DNA of 18,070 nucleotides from Conidiobolus incongruus B7586 (GCA_000697335.1 JNEM01010033.1:1-18070), one strand, 5' to 3'. Numbered from the stretch's first letter, positions 1-9,711 are shown. The notes: a model not told the origin generated them from the letters alone. Numbers and translations: made by a program.

Positions 1-628
1 ATAAAAGCTTAAGTTTCTAATAATATTTTGATAAGTTTTGTTTAATAATAACTACTTTAACTTTTTTTAAGCTTTAATTAAATTATAAGGTATTTATATT
101 ATATTTTTATTTATTATTTTGAGTTTAAACTTTAATATATATAAAATACTTATAAAATTAATATTAAAGTATTTAGATAATTTTTTAACTTAAATAAAAA
201 AGTGTTTTTTAATATATTTTTTTATTTTATTAATAATTAAAAAAATAATAGTTAAAGTTAATTTTTTAAATTTTAACAGGTTTTAAATAGTTTTTTTCTT
301 AACTTTAGAGTAGTTTACCTAATAATAAATAGTTGATTTAAATAATTTTTTATTACTAAAAGTTGCTTGTAAATTTTAAATAATTTTAAAGGGTTTATGA
401 TTAAGCTATATTAATATTAAAATAAAAAACTTCTGATGATTATTATTTAGTTTAAGCATAATTAAATTAAATAACCAATTTTAAAAAGTTAATATTTTAA
501 TTAAAAAATTATAATATATATAATTTAAAAATATATAATTTCTTATTATTTTATATATAATTATTCATTTAAAACTAATAATATGTTTGAAAAATCAAAA
601 ATTTAAAAATTTCCCATTACTTCAAATT
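1..628 (-). mobile_element. mariner transposon relic, copy A (cut by window edge)
   Basis: This is the reverse complement of the first half of the element at 15312-16583. The match runs from the terminal repeat at 610-628 to base 1, so the rest lies outside the window. The outer end contains the reverse complement of AAGTAATGGG and is followed by a TA at 629-630, the target duplication typical of Tc1/mariner elements. The transposase helix-turn-helix region, read on the - strand around 100-215, parallels copy B (KKLS, FNI and ILYILKFKL are shared) but carries stops, so it is dead. By eye the two copies differ at a noticeable fraction of sites, largely C/T and G/A differences, so the insertions are old or were heavily mutated. 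Confidence 0.8.
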
Positions 629-1039
629 TAAGAAAATATTAATTATTTAGAAATTCTCATTGCTATCAACAAATATTAAATTATAAGCTCTTTATCATTA
701 GACAATATTTGTTGATTTAAATATCTCATAAAATATTATATTTTGATATGTTCTTGAAATAATAGTTATATTATAGTCAATTAGTAAGATGAATTATTAC
801 ATATTAGCCAAATATAAGAAATTTTTTGAATGCTATTAATAAATCACCAAATTATAATGTAAAATTTAATTATATTTTTTGAACCCGTAGGAATGATTAA
901 TTGAAATATTGATAATCCTATATATTAAGGTATCAATCTATAAAATGATGTTGAAATCATTAAAAAAAATAATATTCAATAATCAATATTGTAAAATACA
1001 AAAATAATATTAAATTTAATATGAAGTTAATGAAACAAA
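629..1039. other. AT-rich spacer downstream of GUA1
   Basis: This stretch separates the mariner relic from the 3' end of GUA1. I see no open reading frame or RNA gene in it. It holds one perfect 13-bp inverted repeat, listed separately, and must contain the GUA1 polyadenylation region. Confidence 0.6.
665..716. repeat. 13-bp perfect inverted repeat
   Basis: ATCAACAAATATT at 665-677 is repeated in reverse complement at 704-716, with a 26-base loop. It could be a short hairpin or the remains of a small transposon. It lies about 320 bp past the GUA1 stop codon. In DNA this AT-rich a chance origin cannot be excluded. Confidence 0.5.
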
Positions 1040-2801
1040 TTATTCCCATTCAATGGTACTGGGGGGCTTAGAGCTAACATCGTAGACGACACGGTTGACA
1101 CCCTTGACTTCGTTGATGATTCTGCTGGAGATGTGCTTGAGAATATCATAGGGCATAGGGTACCAGTCGGCAGTCATGAAATCTGTACTTTCAACAGCTC
1201 TGAGGGCAATGACTTGTTCGTAAGTTCTTTGATCACCCATGACACCAACGGATCTGACTGGGAGTAAAGCAGCATAAGCTTGAGAAATCTTGCGGTATAA
1301 TCCAGCCTTCTTGATTTCTTCAATGTAGATGTGATCAGCGTGGCGAGCGATAGCAACTTGAGAGGGAGTAACTTCACCCAAGACACGGATAGCAATACCG
1401 GGACCAGGGAAAGGATGGCGCCAGACTAATTCTTCATCGATACCCAAGACTTGACCAAGAGCTCTGACTTCATCCTTGAACAATTCACGTAAGGGTTCGA
1501 TTAACTTTAATTTCATGGTATCTAAGAGACCACCAACGTTGTGATGAGATTTGATGGTAGCACTAGGTCCCTTGAAGGAGATGGATTCAATAACATCGGG
1601 ATACAAGGTACCTTGGAGAAGGAATTCAATTTTACCGTGACCAGATTGAGCAGTTTGGACGTCTAACTTGGCAGCTTCGGCTTCGAAAACTTCAATGAAG
1701 GTGTTACCAATGATCTTACGCTTCTTTTCGGGATCAGTGACGCCCTTGAGTTTGCTTAAAAACAATTCGCTGGCGTCAGCAACTTGGAGGTTGATACCAA
1801 GCTTTTCGGAAAGAATTTTTTTGACATTTTCACATTCGTTCAATCTCATGACACCGTTGTCGACGAGAATGGCATGGAAACGATCACCGATGGCTTCCTT
1901 CATCAACTTGGCAGCAACAGTACTGTCGACGCCACCACTGACGGCACCAACAACTTGGGCAGTGGGACCAACAATGGTACGGATTCTTTCGATTTCGGTT
2001 TCAACAAAGGATTCCATAGTCCAGTCAGCCTTACATCCACAGATGTTCAATACAAAGTTCTTTAAGAGAATAGTACCCTTGGGGGTGTGGGTAACTTCGG
2101 GATGGAACTGTAAACCTAACACATTGTTAATAATAGCTCATTAATATGTATTTGGATATTACCAAAGATGTGTTTTTCTTCGTTGGCAACAGCAGTGTAG
2201 GGAGAGTTGGGAGTGTGACCAATGACACGGAAACCGGCGGGAATTTCACTGACAGCATCACCGTGACTCATCCAAGCCTAATTATTGTATATTTAGTATC
2301 TAGAAAGTAAAATTGAGTATATAATGCAAACTTACAACCATGGAGTCATCAATGCCTTCGAATAAGCGATCAATGAAGGGATGGTCGGGGTGCTTGATGA
2401 TGGTAACGTTGGCATGGCCGTATTCACGCTTTTCACAGGCGGCGACCTTACCTCCCAAGTGGGTGGTGAGTTCTTGGAGACCGTAGCAGATACCCAAAAT
2501 AGGGACTCCTAAATCGAAGACAGCAGGGTCGACGTGGGGTGCATCGGGAGCAAAAACGGAGTAGGGGCTTCCAGATAAGATAACACCTATTCTTTTTTTA
2601 GTTTATTATTTTCATATTATTGATATGAAATATACCTTTAGGTTGGAAGTTGAGTTCACTGATCTTTTGAGTGCAGGGCAGTAATTCACAGTAGACACCA
2701 GCTTCACGAACTCTTCTGGTGATCAAGTGGGAGTATTGGGAACCAAAATCCAAAATTAAAACGGTATCGTAGATTTTATGAACAGGGGCGGCGGCAACCA
2801 T
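1040..2801 (-). CDS. GUA1: GMP synthase (glutamine-hydrolysing)
   Basis: The enzyme converts XMP, ATP and glutamine to GMP, the last step of guanine nucleotide synthesis, in the cytosol. Four exons are read on the - strand: 2801-2636, 2586-2336, 2277-2163 and 2115-1040. Introns of 49, 58 and 47 bp are all GTA...AG and join in frame to give 535 residues; yeast Gua1 has 525. The N-terminal class I glutamine amidotransferase domain has the nucleophile in GICYGLQ (Cys89) and the His/Glu pair in QFHPEV (His182, Glu184). The ATP-pyrophosphatase domain has the P-loop SGGVDS at 237-242. WRHPFPGPG follows near 410, and the dimerisation domain ends in the family-typical PPSTIEWE. The start is the first Met and opens the conserved [10 protein letters not shown] region. 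Exons are far richer in G+C and use more C-ending codons than the surroundings, as expected for a highly expressed gene. No lesions are seen. Confidence 0.97.
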
Positions 2802-4125
2802 TATGATTTAATAGAGTATGATATATATATATATATATATAAATTACAGATCTATGAATAAAATAACAAATGAATCGCTAACAAGCTGAATCTTATTATT
2901 TCAGAGTTATTTTGTATTCTATGTTAGTACAAAATGCTCTTTAAATAAAATTTCTTGATCATTTAATACTTTTTACCTTAGCTTTTAGTTTATGGGTACA
3001 AAGCATCTAGAACTATGCGCTTATATTAGCGTTAATCTGTAAAGCAAATTTGATAGACTTCCATATTTAGCAATTTCTTCTATTCAAATATTGAAATTAA
3101 TATCATTCATTTCCAGATATAATCATCATTTGATTTTTTAGTTTTACTTAAAGGATCTATAATATCATGGATAATAATTTTCATTTTAATATAATTCATC
3201 CTAATTATTCAATCTGATTTTTTCTACACTAAGCACATTTCTGATCTATAATTTGATTTTGAATTTGATAGCTAAATTTATCAAAAAAAAAAGGTGAAAC
3301 TTGAAAATTTTCTACCCACCCAAGATCAAATTAATGAAGAAAAAAATTAGACTAAATTTGATTTGATTAGTTATGAAGAAAAACTTTTTAGCCAGGTACT
3401 GATGATCTCATCAATTTAGGAAAACTCAATGGACACAGGGTGGACAGTGAAAAATTTTTATTGAGAGATAAAAATAATTATTCATTTGTCAATATTTTAC
3501 ATCTTTATAGAATCTTTTTATAATATTATAATCATTATATTAATAATCAACTTGTAAAATTATTAAATATAAATTACCATGTTTTCAATTTTTCAATTAA
3601 TTAGTAAGTATATCAAATTATGACAAGGGTAAAATCTTCAAAATTGTTTAATTTGTTCCTAAATTTTCAAAAATTAAAAGTAAATTCGCATAATTGGTTA
3701 ATTTATTCGTTATTAATTAATTGTTTCTAGTTTACTGATAATAAAAACTGGAACGAATTTCAATTCAGTGAGGATAGTATGACTCTGGTGAATTTTCGGA
3801 TCAATTATCATTGCCAAATATTTTATCTATCAAAATTGGCTATTCAACGAATGAATAATAAATAGGAATATTATATTGTATTATAGTTTTAACCAGATAT
3901 AACTCTTCGCTTCATTATCTGAATATAGCAATGCTATATATATTTGATGAATACTAGGGAAGTTTGTATTGAAATTTTATTAGACATTAATAATTTTTGG
4001 ATTTTAAATGATATATGCATATTACTCTAATACATGTATTTTTATATACGATATAAAATAACTATTAGGTATATTCGACAAATATTACAGAATAACTAGT
4101 GAATAAATTAACATCAATTATTTAA
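2802..4125. other. upstream region of GUA1
   Basis: These 1.3 kb lie between the GUA1 start and the end of the next - strand gene. I see no protein-coding or RNA gene. Close to the GUA1 start is an (AT)10 tract, listed separately. A Gcn4-type core, TGACTC, occurs at 3780-3785, about 980 bp from the start codon, which is far for a fungal promoter and may be chance. The rest is AT-rich spacer. Confidence 0.5.
2821..2840. repeat. (AT)10 microsatellite in GUA1 leader/promoter
   Basis: Ten uninterrupted AT units lie 20 bp upstream of the GUA1 start codon on the - strand. They could serve as a TATA-like or nucleosome-poor element, or simply be a variable tract in the 5' untranslated region. Confidence 0.8.
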
Positions 4126-6291
4126 TTATAATTCTATGCTCCCAACCAATTCTTTAAGTTCTACGATATCCTGTTTAATATCCTAATAAATTATATAAAT
4201 TGTATATTAATATCAATTCATAATTATACTAGATAAACTTACATGATATAAATTTTGATCAGAAATAGTAATATCTTGATAGCTAATATGAGGAACTTCT
4301 TTATAGTGAGCGATTAATTGTTTGATAATGATTCGATTAGCTAAATGAATGTTAATATCAATTTAATTTAATGATATTAAAATTTACTTGGATTAGAGGA
4401 ATTAAATGGATTGTAAGTATTTACCTCAAGCTTTTGAATCATATTCATAAATTTTGCAATGTTTTCTATTAATTTTTAATTAATAATAAAATGAATTAAT
4501 ATGTATAACTATCATTACCTGGCTTCGTTCCTATTTGATTTAAAGATGGATCTGAAAATGTTTCTAAACTGCCTATCTCTAATTCACGGTATTTATGTCG
4601 ATAGAGTAATAGCGATAGAGTTATACAATAAGGTTGATTCTCATCATCGCCATTACCAAGTAAGCTCTAAAATCATTATAATGAATTTATTAATAATGAA
4701 ATAATGTAAAACATTGGTTACATAAGGGATGATAGTGCCAAATAAAGGTTTCTGAGATTGAGGACGGATGAACGAAGCCAACCCAATTTGCTCTCTTTCG
4801 AGCGATTTACCACTTAACGTTCTTAGTACATTATTATTTAGTGAAAAGCCCTAGCAAATCAGATTTGTTTAATTGTATTAAATATTATAAATTAATTACC
4901 TCTCTATGAAGTTTAATACAATAAGATTTATAAACCTTTTCCAAAATCCAATTCTTAGAAATAAATCCAATTAGATAGATTCCTATGTTATATAACAATT
5001 ATAGGTCAATTAATGATAAAGGTTCTACTGATTATCTGATAAACAATTAGGATTTTCAATGTTATTCTAAAGTATATAAATTAATCAAAAGAATAAGTTA
5101 TAATATTTTTAGACATTACTTTAATAGGCTCAATTTCATTGAAATCATTCTCGTTATGATCATCATAGCTCTTCTTCTTTAGAGGACATTGCTTCTTATA
5201 GAACTCAAAACTATAATAATAATAATAAATATAATATAGAATAATACAATTATATGAATTACCATTGGATATCAATTTTAAAATCTTTACAAATTTGAAA
5301 CTCAGTCGAAAATGTGTATGCTTGAATGGGATCCAAATATTGAGCAAAATAATTAAATTCAACGTAATTGCTGAAAGATTTAGTCAAATAGGTTTGATTA
5401 ATAGGTGGTCGATTCCATGGTTGAGCATCGATTACATATTCATAATTATAATCATTTATAAGTCAATGATTGTATAATGCTCCCAGAAAATTACCTAAAA
5501 AAAGGAATTGTAATTAAAAGGAGTATCATGAGTTCCCAATTCAATGATCATCACCAAGATGTCCATTTCGATTAATTTCTATAAAAATTAAAGTTATGAG
5601 TCAAGCCAAAAACATTATAATATGTTAAATACTTGAAAAGAAGTTTTGAATTTAGCTAAATCTACCAACAGGCTGGAATCAGTCGTAAACCAAATAATTT
5701 CTTTTTTACAATATGTTTGAGGTTGTCTAATATTCAATATTAAATTCAATGATATATTAATAAATATTAAGTAAATATACACCTATTAGAAAACATTTCA
5801 GCTGAATAACTAATTAAATCTTGATGTTTGGTGCATACATCACCAAAAGTTATATAATTTTTGAAACATCGAATCTAAATTATATATTTAACCAATAGAT
5901 TGTTATGAATTTTAAAATAATTCTACACCATTTTTATGATCAGTTCTAGAGCATTAATTAGGCTATAGTCCAAAGGTTGAATATAATAATAATTATACAA
6001 GCCTTCAATTTTTAGATCGATCATTGATGTAAGTAATTTCTGTCAATAAATACTAGTAGATATAATATTAAGCTGACAAACACTAAACACCGTATTATAA
6101 AATATGGTGCCAATAGAATCAACCCAAGGATTATTCTACTTGGATTTTAATAGTTGAATCAGTGCCAAAATAGTTCGAATGAAAATACGTTTACGATTGT
6201 TATCATCTTCAGCTTGAGGCACTGGAATAAATGGAACATTCATCATATGAAAACAGCCAATAAGTATTAATGCCTCTTCCTTTTTACTATA
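4126..6291 (-). pseudogene. Ku70-like DNA end-binding protein gene, apparently decayed
   Basis: Ku70 pairs with Ku80 to bind broken DNA ends in the nucleus, for non-homologous end joining and telomere upkeep. Twelve exon-like blocks (about 1.58 kb, near 527 codons) are separated by introns of 47-60 bp. In order they show a vWA-like fold with DSIGTIFYNT, YYIQPLD, SAEMFSN and KKEIIWFTTD, then FNYNSFF after the vWA part. The Ku core follows with YLIGFISKNWIL, GLASFIRPQSQKP and GTIIPY, then YNPFNSSNP, and an end ITISDQNLYHDIKQDIVELK like the Ku70 C-terminal arm. The last six exons (4850-4722, 4666-4519, 4465-4388, 4340-4243, 4182-4126 and most of 5066-4900) splice cleanly. Breaks I could not remove with introns are TAG at 6138, a frame change near the T run at 5497-5503, TGA at 5465 and TAA at 5001. 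No first exon with a start codon was found. Ku80 is the alternative; the post-vWA and C-terminal motifs favour Ku70. Family call is moderate, decay is likely. Confidence 0.6.
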
Positions 6292-7133
6292 CTAAACATA
6301 TAAAATGTATTATCAGATAAAAATACTAAAATAATCTTTAAAAATAAATTCTGTTGATTATCAAGTTTCTTCTGTCATAATAAATAACTACGACTATGTT
6401 ATCTTGTTTTTTATATTTGTTTAATTGATGTATTTTTAATAAAATATTGATTATTTTCAGTATTTTATTAAAACACGATTGTTACTGTTATATTTATAAT
6501 TTTTAATTTAATAAATTAGAAAAGCATTATTATGGGATTTTTCTTCTAATATAACTGTATATTGTTTGTAAATAATTATTTTATTTGATTAATATCAAGA
6601 AATATATAGTGCAATTGAAAAGGAGTAAATATGAAATTTGATATTTTTTGAAAGATATTCAATTATTAAACTATATTTCGATCTTTATTTTTTGTATTAG
6701 TATAAAATGATATACATGATCCATATTTATTTAAATTAATGTGACTTAATGAATTGTTTTGACAACATTCAGAAAATCAGTTTAATGAGCGGGAATAAAC
6801 TCTATTACAGATAAATTGTATTAGCTTGACAACTGATATCAATACAATATAATGCCAAATATGTAAGTTTCATATTATAATGCTGTATTCCTAAGTTTAA
6901 CAAAATAGATTTGGCATTATATCTTAAAATGTTAGGTATTTGAAATCAAATATCAAAAAAGATCTACTATAATTAAAAGTTTAGTTATTAACCTAATGAT
7001 AATATTTTTTAAAGTTTTATTAATATTATTAAACTAAATATTGAGCCCATTAAAATATAAAATAATGGATTATAAGTTAAAATAGATAATGATTAAGTAA
7101 ATGGATTTCGATTATAAATAATTTATTAATTGA
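6292..7133. other. AT-rich spacer between Ku70-like and SURP genes
   Basis: No gene is recognised here. An ATG at about 6375 on the - strand reads only MTEET before a stop and might be a remnant of a missing first exon of the Ku70-like gene. The region contains a perfect 14-bp inverted repeat at 6847-6922. Confidence 0.5.
6847..6922. repeat. 14-bp perfect inverted repeat
   Basis: ATATAATGCCAAAT at 6847-6860 is matched by its exact reverse complement at 6909-6922, with 48 bases between. The arms contain GCC/GGC, which makes chance pairing less likely than for pure A/T arms. It could be a mini transposon remnant or a hairpin. Confidence 0.6.
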
Positions 7134-7645
7134 TTAATTTATTTTTTCAATTCTAAGGATTTTCGCACTAACTAATCTAATTTTCTGCTCTTCTGTCAAG
7201 TGATCTGAATTCGAAAATGATTATTAATTTTATCACTCTATAATATAATTTCAAACCTGTAGGTTCTTCTTTAATCGATGGTGAAGGTATCGATTGTTCT
7301 TTAGTAGCAGTATTATTAACTTCTGAATTATCTTTATCTGTAGCAAATTTAATAATAGGATCTGGTCGTTTTATATATTGCTCTAAGTGATATCTATAAT
7401 ATTTGTTGTCTCTATGATTGAGCGGTAAAAATCTATATTTAGCATCATCTATATGATTTTGAATTACCAATATTTTCCAATTGTGTTCCATTTCTAGCAA
7501 TGAATGATGCAATTGTCTCAGTGCATTCTAAAACTTCGTTAGATTCTGGTAATGAAGGTGCAGGATTGGATCCTTGAACTTTAGTTGTGTTATTATCGAG
7601 TTCGTCATCAGAATCTGATGCTAGTGAAGAGTTATATAAGCCCAT
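7134..7645 (-). pseudogene. SURP (SWAP) domain protein, splicing-factor-like, frameshifted
   Basis: SURP domains occur in pre-mRNA splicing factors such as SF3A1/Prp21 and SUGP1 and bind SF1-type helices. From ATG 7645 the frame gives a Ser/Asp-rich start (MGLYNSSLASDSDDELD), then a SURP motif beginning IASFIARNGTQLEN. The rest of the motif, AKYRFLPLNHRDNKYYRYHL, is in another frame. The shift lies at the GG of positions 7467-7468, where one extra base is enough to explain it, and no intron of normal size fits. The reading then crosses a 52-bp intron (7256-7205), giving KEEPT joined to DHLTEEQK, and stops at 7134. With one SURP and no G-patch the protein would be about 150 residues, short for the family, so the 3' part may also be lost. 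A sequencing error is the main alternative. The ATG is only 52 bp from the upstream remnant. Confidence 0.55.
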
Positions 7646-7697
7646 TTTGAATAATCTGTGAATATGGAAAAAAAGGGATTGAGGGGGTCATTTTAGT

Positions 7698-8439
7698 TTA
7701 AAAAGCTGAATTGGAGGTTTCCTGACTGCTTCGTTTGGATAATAATTTCCTTATGTGATTATCACTATTTTCAATGAATTTAGCTGCTCTCTCTATAGTT
7801 TCAAAAGTTTTGCGATATTTAAGCTAATTAAAGTAATCAATAAATTGCATAGGTTTATATTTAATCTATATGAAATTACTGCTCGAACTGCTTCGAGTGC
7901 ATGAAATCTAAAATCATTACCTGGATCTTCAGATTCAGATTTTTTCTCTGCTTCATTTTTAATTTCACTTTCTTTTTCTCTAGTTTTCGTTTACTTTTTT
8001 CAGCTACTGTTAAATATATGAACTTTATGTAAATATTCAGATGATCATTCTTTTTATTACCAACGTACTCTGTCTTTCAAACTGGTCTATCACAAATATG
8101 TCCTCCTCTCAGTCCAACAACTCATATCTCATTTTATTTAAAACTCCTCGTTGCTGTTATTAGATTTAGTCTAAATAAGTAAATCAATTTCAATATGTAA
8201 ATGTTCCAATAAATTTCTAATATCATATATACAAAACAATAAGATAGCATTCAACAAATAGATATATATGTCTACTTATCAATCAATATGTCTTCGTGTT
8301 GGTATGTGGTAGATATTAGATATCGTTTGGGGTCATTCTTAAAATTAAATAGCTTGATATTATCACCACATATTGTATATTCTTCCTCTTTTTGTTTTTT
8401 AATTCAATGCCAATGCTCTTCCTTACTAGAATTATATTC
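7698..8439 (-). pseudogene. unrecognised gene remnant, multi-exon
   Basis: I do not recognise this gene. Three coding-like blocks are visible on the - strand. The last (about 7990-7880 joined to 7823-7698 by a 56-bp GTA...AG intron, 7879-7824) reads through SESEDPGNDF and HALEAVRALKYRKTF to ENSDNHIRKLLSKRSS and a TAA stop; it is charged and probably helical. A middle block around 8118-8040 contains GLRGGHICDRPV, then TGA at 8079, then KTEYVGNKK. The first block (8439-8272) has SKEEHWH, TGA at 8406, then EEEYTICGDNIKLF and NDPKRYLISTTYQHEDI. Both TGA codons sit where Trp would read naturally. Between the middle and last blocks a frame change is needed. The peptide quality of the blocks argues for a real but broken gene; identity is unknown. 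Confidence 0.4.
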
Positions 8440-8980
8440 CCTTTTATTACTATAGCTTATTTTTTCTATGTGTCGTATTTCAAAATTCACTACCCTTCTA
8501 AATTTGATAGTTAAACTAAATTTATTTCTATTTTAAGTTGTCTTCGTCAATCTACAATTAAAGGATACTTTTTATTCTCTTTGTTAGGTATATCATTCAC
8601 TGAATCAACTATTTGAACCCAAAAAGTGATAAAGATAGAAAGGAGAGTTTTTCTGGATATTCTGGTACACCGTCTCAACAGTAAGTTCTAACACATACAG
8701 TCCCGACAAGTTAAAGAGCAGGATTAATAAATAATCTACTAAATCATATTACGAGTACTTTTTTAACAACCATCTTTAATTTTAAAAACTTATTATAAAA
8801 TACAACACTATGTAAGCTGTTAAAATAATTGTATATAGATTTAATCAGATTTTAGGATAACACTTATAGGTTTAATTTTTTATTCAATTTTAAACCTCTT
8901 GGTGATTTATGATATAAAGAAGCCAGCATACACTATAGAGTATATTATATTTAAAAATTCAATATACTAGGATAAAAAAC
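8440..8980. other. AT-rich region without a clear gene
   Basis: No convincing coding block or RNA gene is seen. A short - strand reading near 8672-8640 (GVPEYPEKLS) could be a further exon of the remnant at 7698-8439, but I cannot connect it. Confidence 0.4.
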
Positions 8981-9711
8981 ATGATTGATGAAATCTATAA
9001 TATTCAAATGTAATATTATAAATATTATAATCTTTGCGGTTCTTTCATGTAAAATAGTATATTTTTGACAGCTTTTTGGAAGATATTAATTTTGATAATG
9101 CAACAATTGATTTACATCTAAATACATATATTAGGAAATGGATTCAATCAAGATTTGGATTGATACAATTATTATGAGTTAAATGATAAGAAAGTGAGGA
9201 TGTTGAATAGAAGAAGGTAATAAACCTGATCAATTCCTTGTGTCATCAAAACAATTCTTCAATTTTGATAACTTCGCAATATTGAGTTCACTCGTTTTCA
9301 TTTCAAATAATGTACAATTAACCCTGTATTAGGACTGGATAATTAAATTTTAGAATGTAAAATTGAGAAAAGAAATTAAAAAGGGTTTTGCAAATGATAT
9401 TAAGGATTTAGAATGCGTTCTGATTCAAATTAAGCCACAATGTGAACAAAATAAAACATAGAAATAATATAAATTGTGTAGAAAAAATACTATTGAAATT
9501 AATAATGTATAGATATTTTATTGCCTTAGGTTGATATACAATGTGACGCTTTCTATTTTTAAGGGAGCTGGAATCGATCAATAAAAGTATTAACAGAATT
9601 GGAATTAGTTAATTGAGTACAATGGCGTTCTGGGAAGATGATAGATTGCCTCTCCATGCCATGTATCTAATAAATATTTTAGTATTCAAGTTGGATAGTT
9701 TTCAATTTTAA
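8981..9711 (+). pseudogene. unrecognised + strand gene remnant
   Basis: I do not recognise this gene. ATG 8981 begins MIDEIYNIQ, and a 62-bp intron (9010-9071) leads to FLEDINFDN, IDLHLNTYIRKW and IQSRFGLIQLL. The frame then meets TGA at 9175, TGA at 9184 and TAA at 9187, followed by ESEDVE, a TAG and KK. Later blocks read KLRKEIKKGFANDIKD and LECVLIQIKPQCEQNK (about 9360-9460), then ELESINKSINRIGIS, one stop and LSTMAFWEDDRLPLHAM (about 9564-9660), ending at 9711. Every stop falls where Trp or Gln would be plausible. The 3' end overlaps the 3' end of the opposing gene at 9679-10675 by about 30 bp. The coding call rests only on peptide quality and one good intron. Confidence 0.35.

Noticed and set aside
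1174-1395. Second - strand open frame of 73 codons
   Set aside because: It is an out-of-frame shadow of GUA1.
1668-2144. Open frames on the + strand (158 and 93 codons) within 1668-2144
   Set aside because: They lie antisense to exon 4 of GUA1 and have no independent coding features.
3780-3785. Gcn4-type TGACTC site for GUA1
   Set aside because: A six-base match almost 1 kb from the start codon is expected by chance; mentioned only in the spacer entry.
4501-4704. + strand open frame of 67 codons
   Set aside because: It is antisense to a cleanly spliced exon of the Ku70-like gene (4666-4519).
5265-5477. + strand open frame of 70 codons
   Set aside because: It is antisense to a Ku70-like exon and gives a low-complexity Ile-rich peptide.
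4126-6291. Ku80 rather than Ku70
   Set aside because: The block after the vWA part (FNYNSFF) and the C-terminal arm (ITISDQNLYHDIKQDIVELK) fit Ku70 better; kept as an alternative.
4126-9711. Alternative genetic code (TGA as Trp, TAA/TAG as Gln)
   Set aside because: GUA1, VMA5, the SNAPC5-like and the membrane-anchor genes use TGG for Trp, have no in-frame TGA/TAG/TAA and end in TAA.
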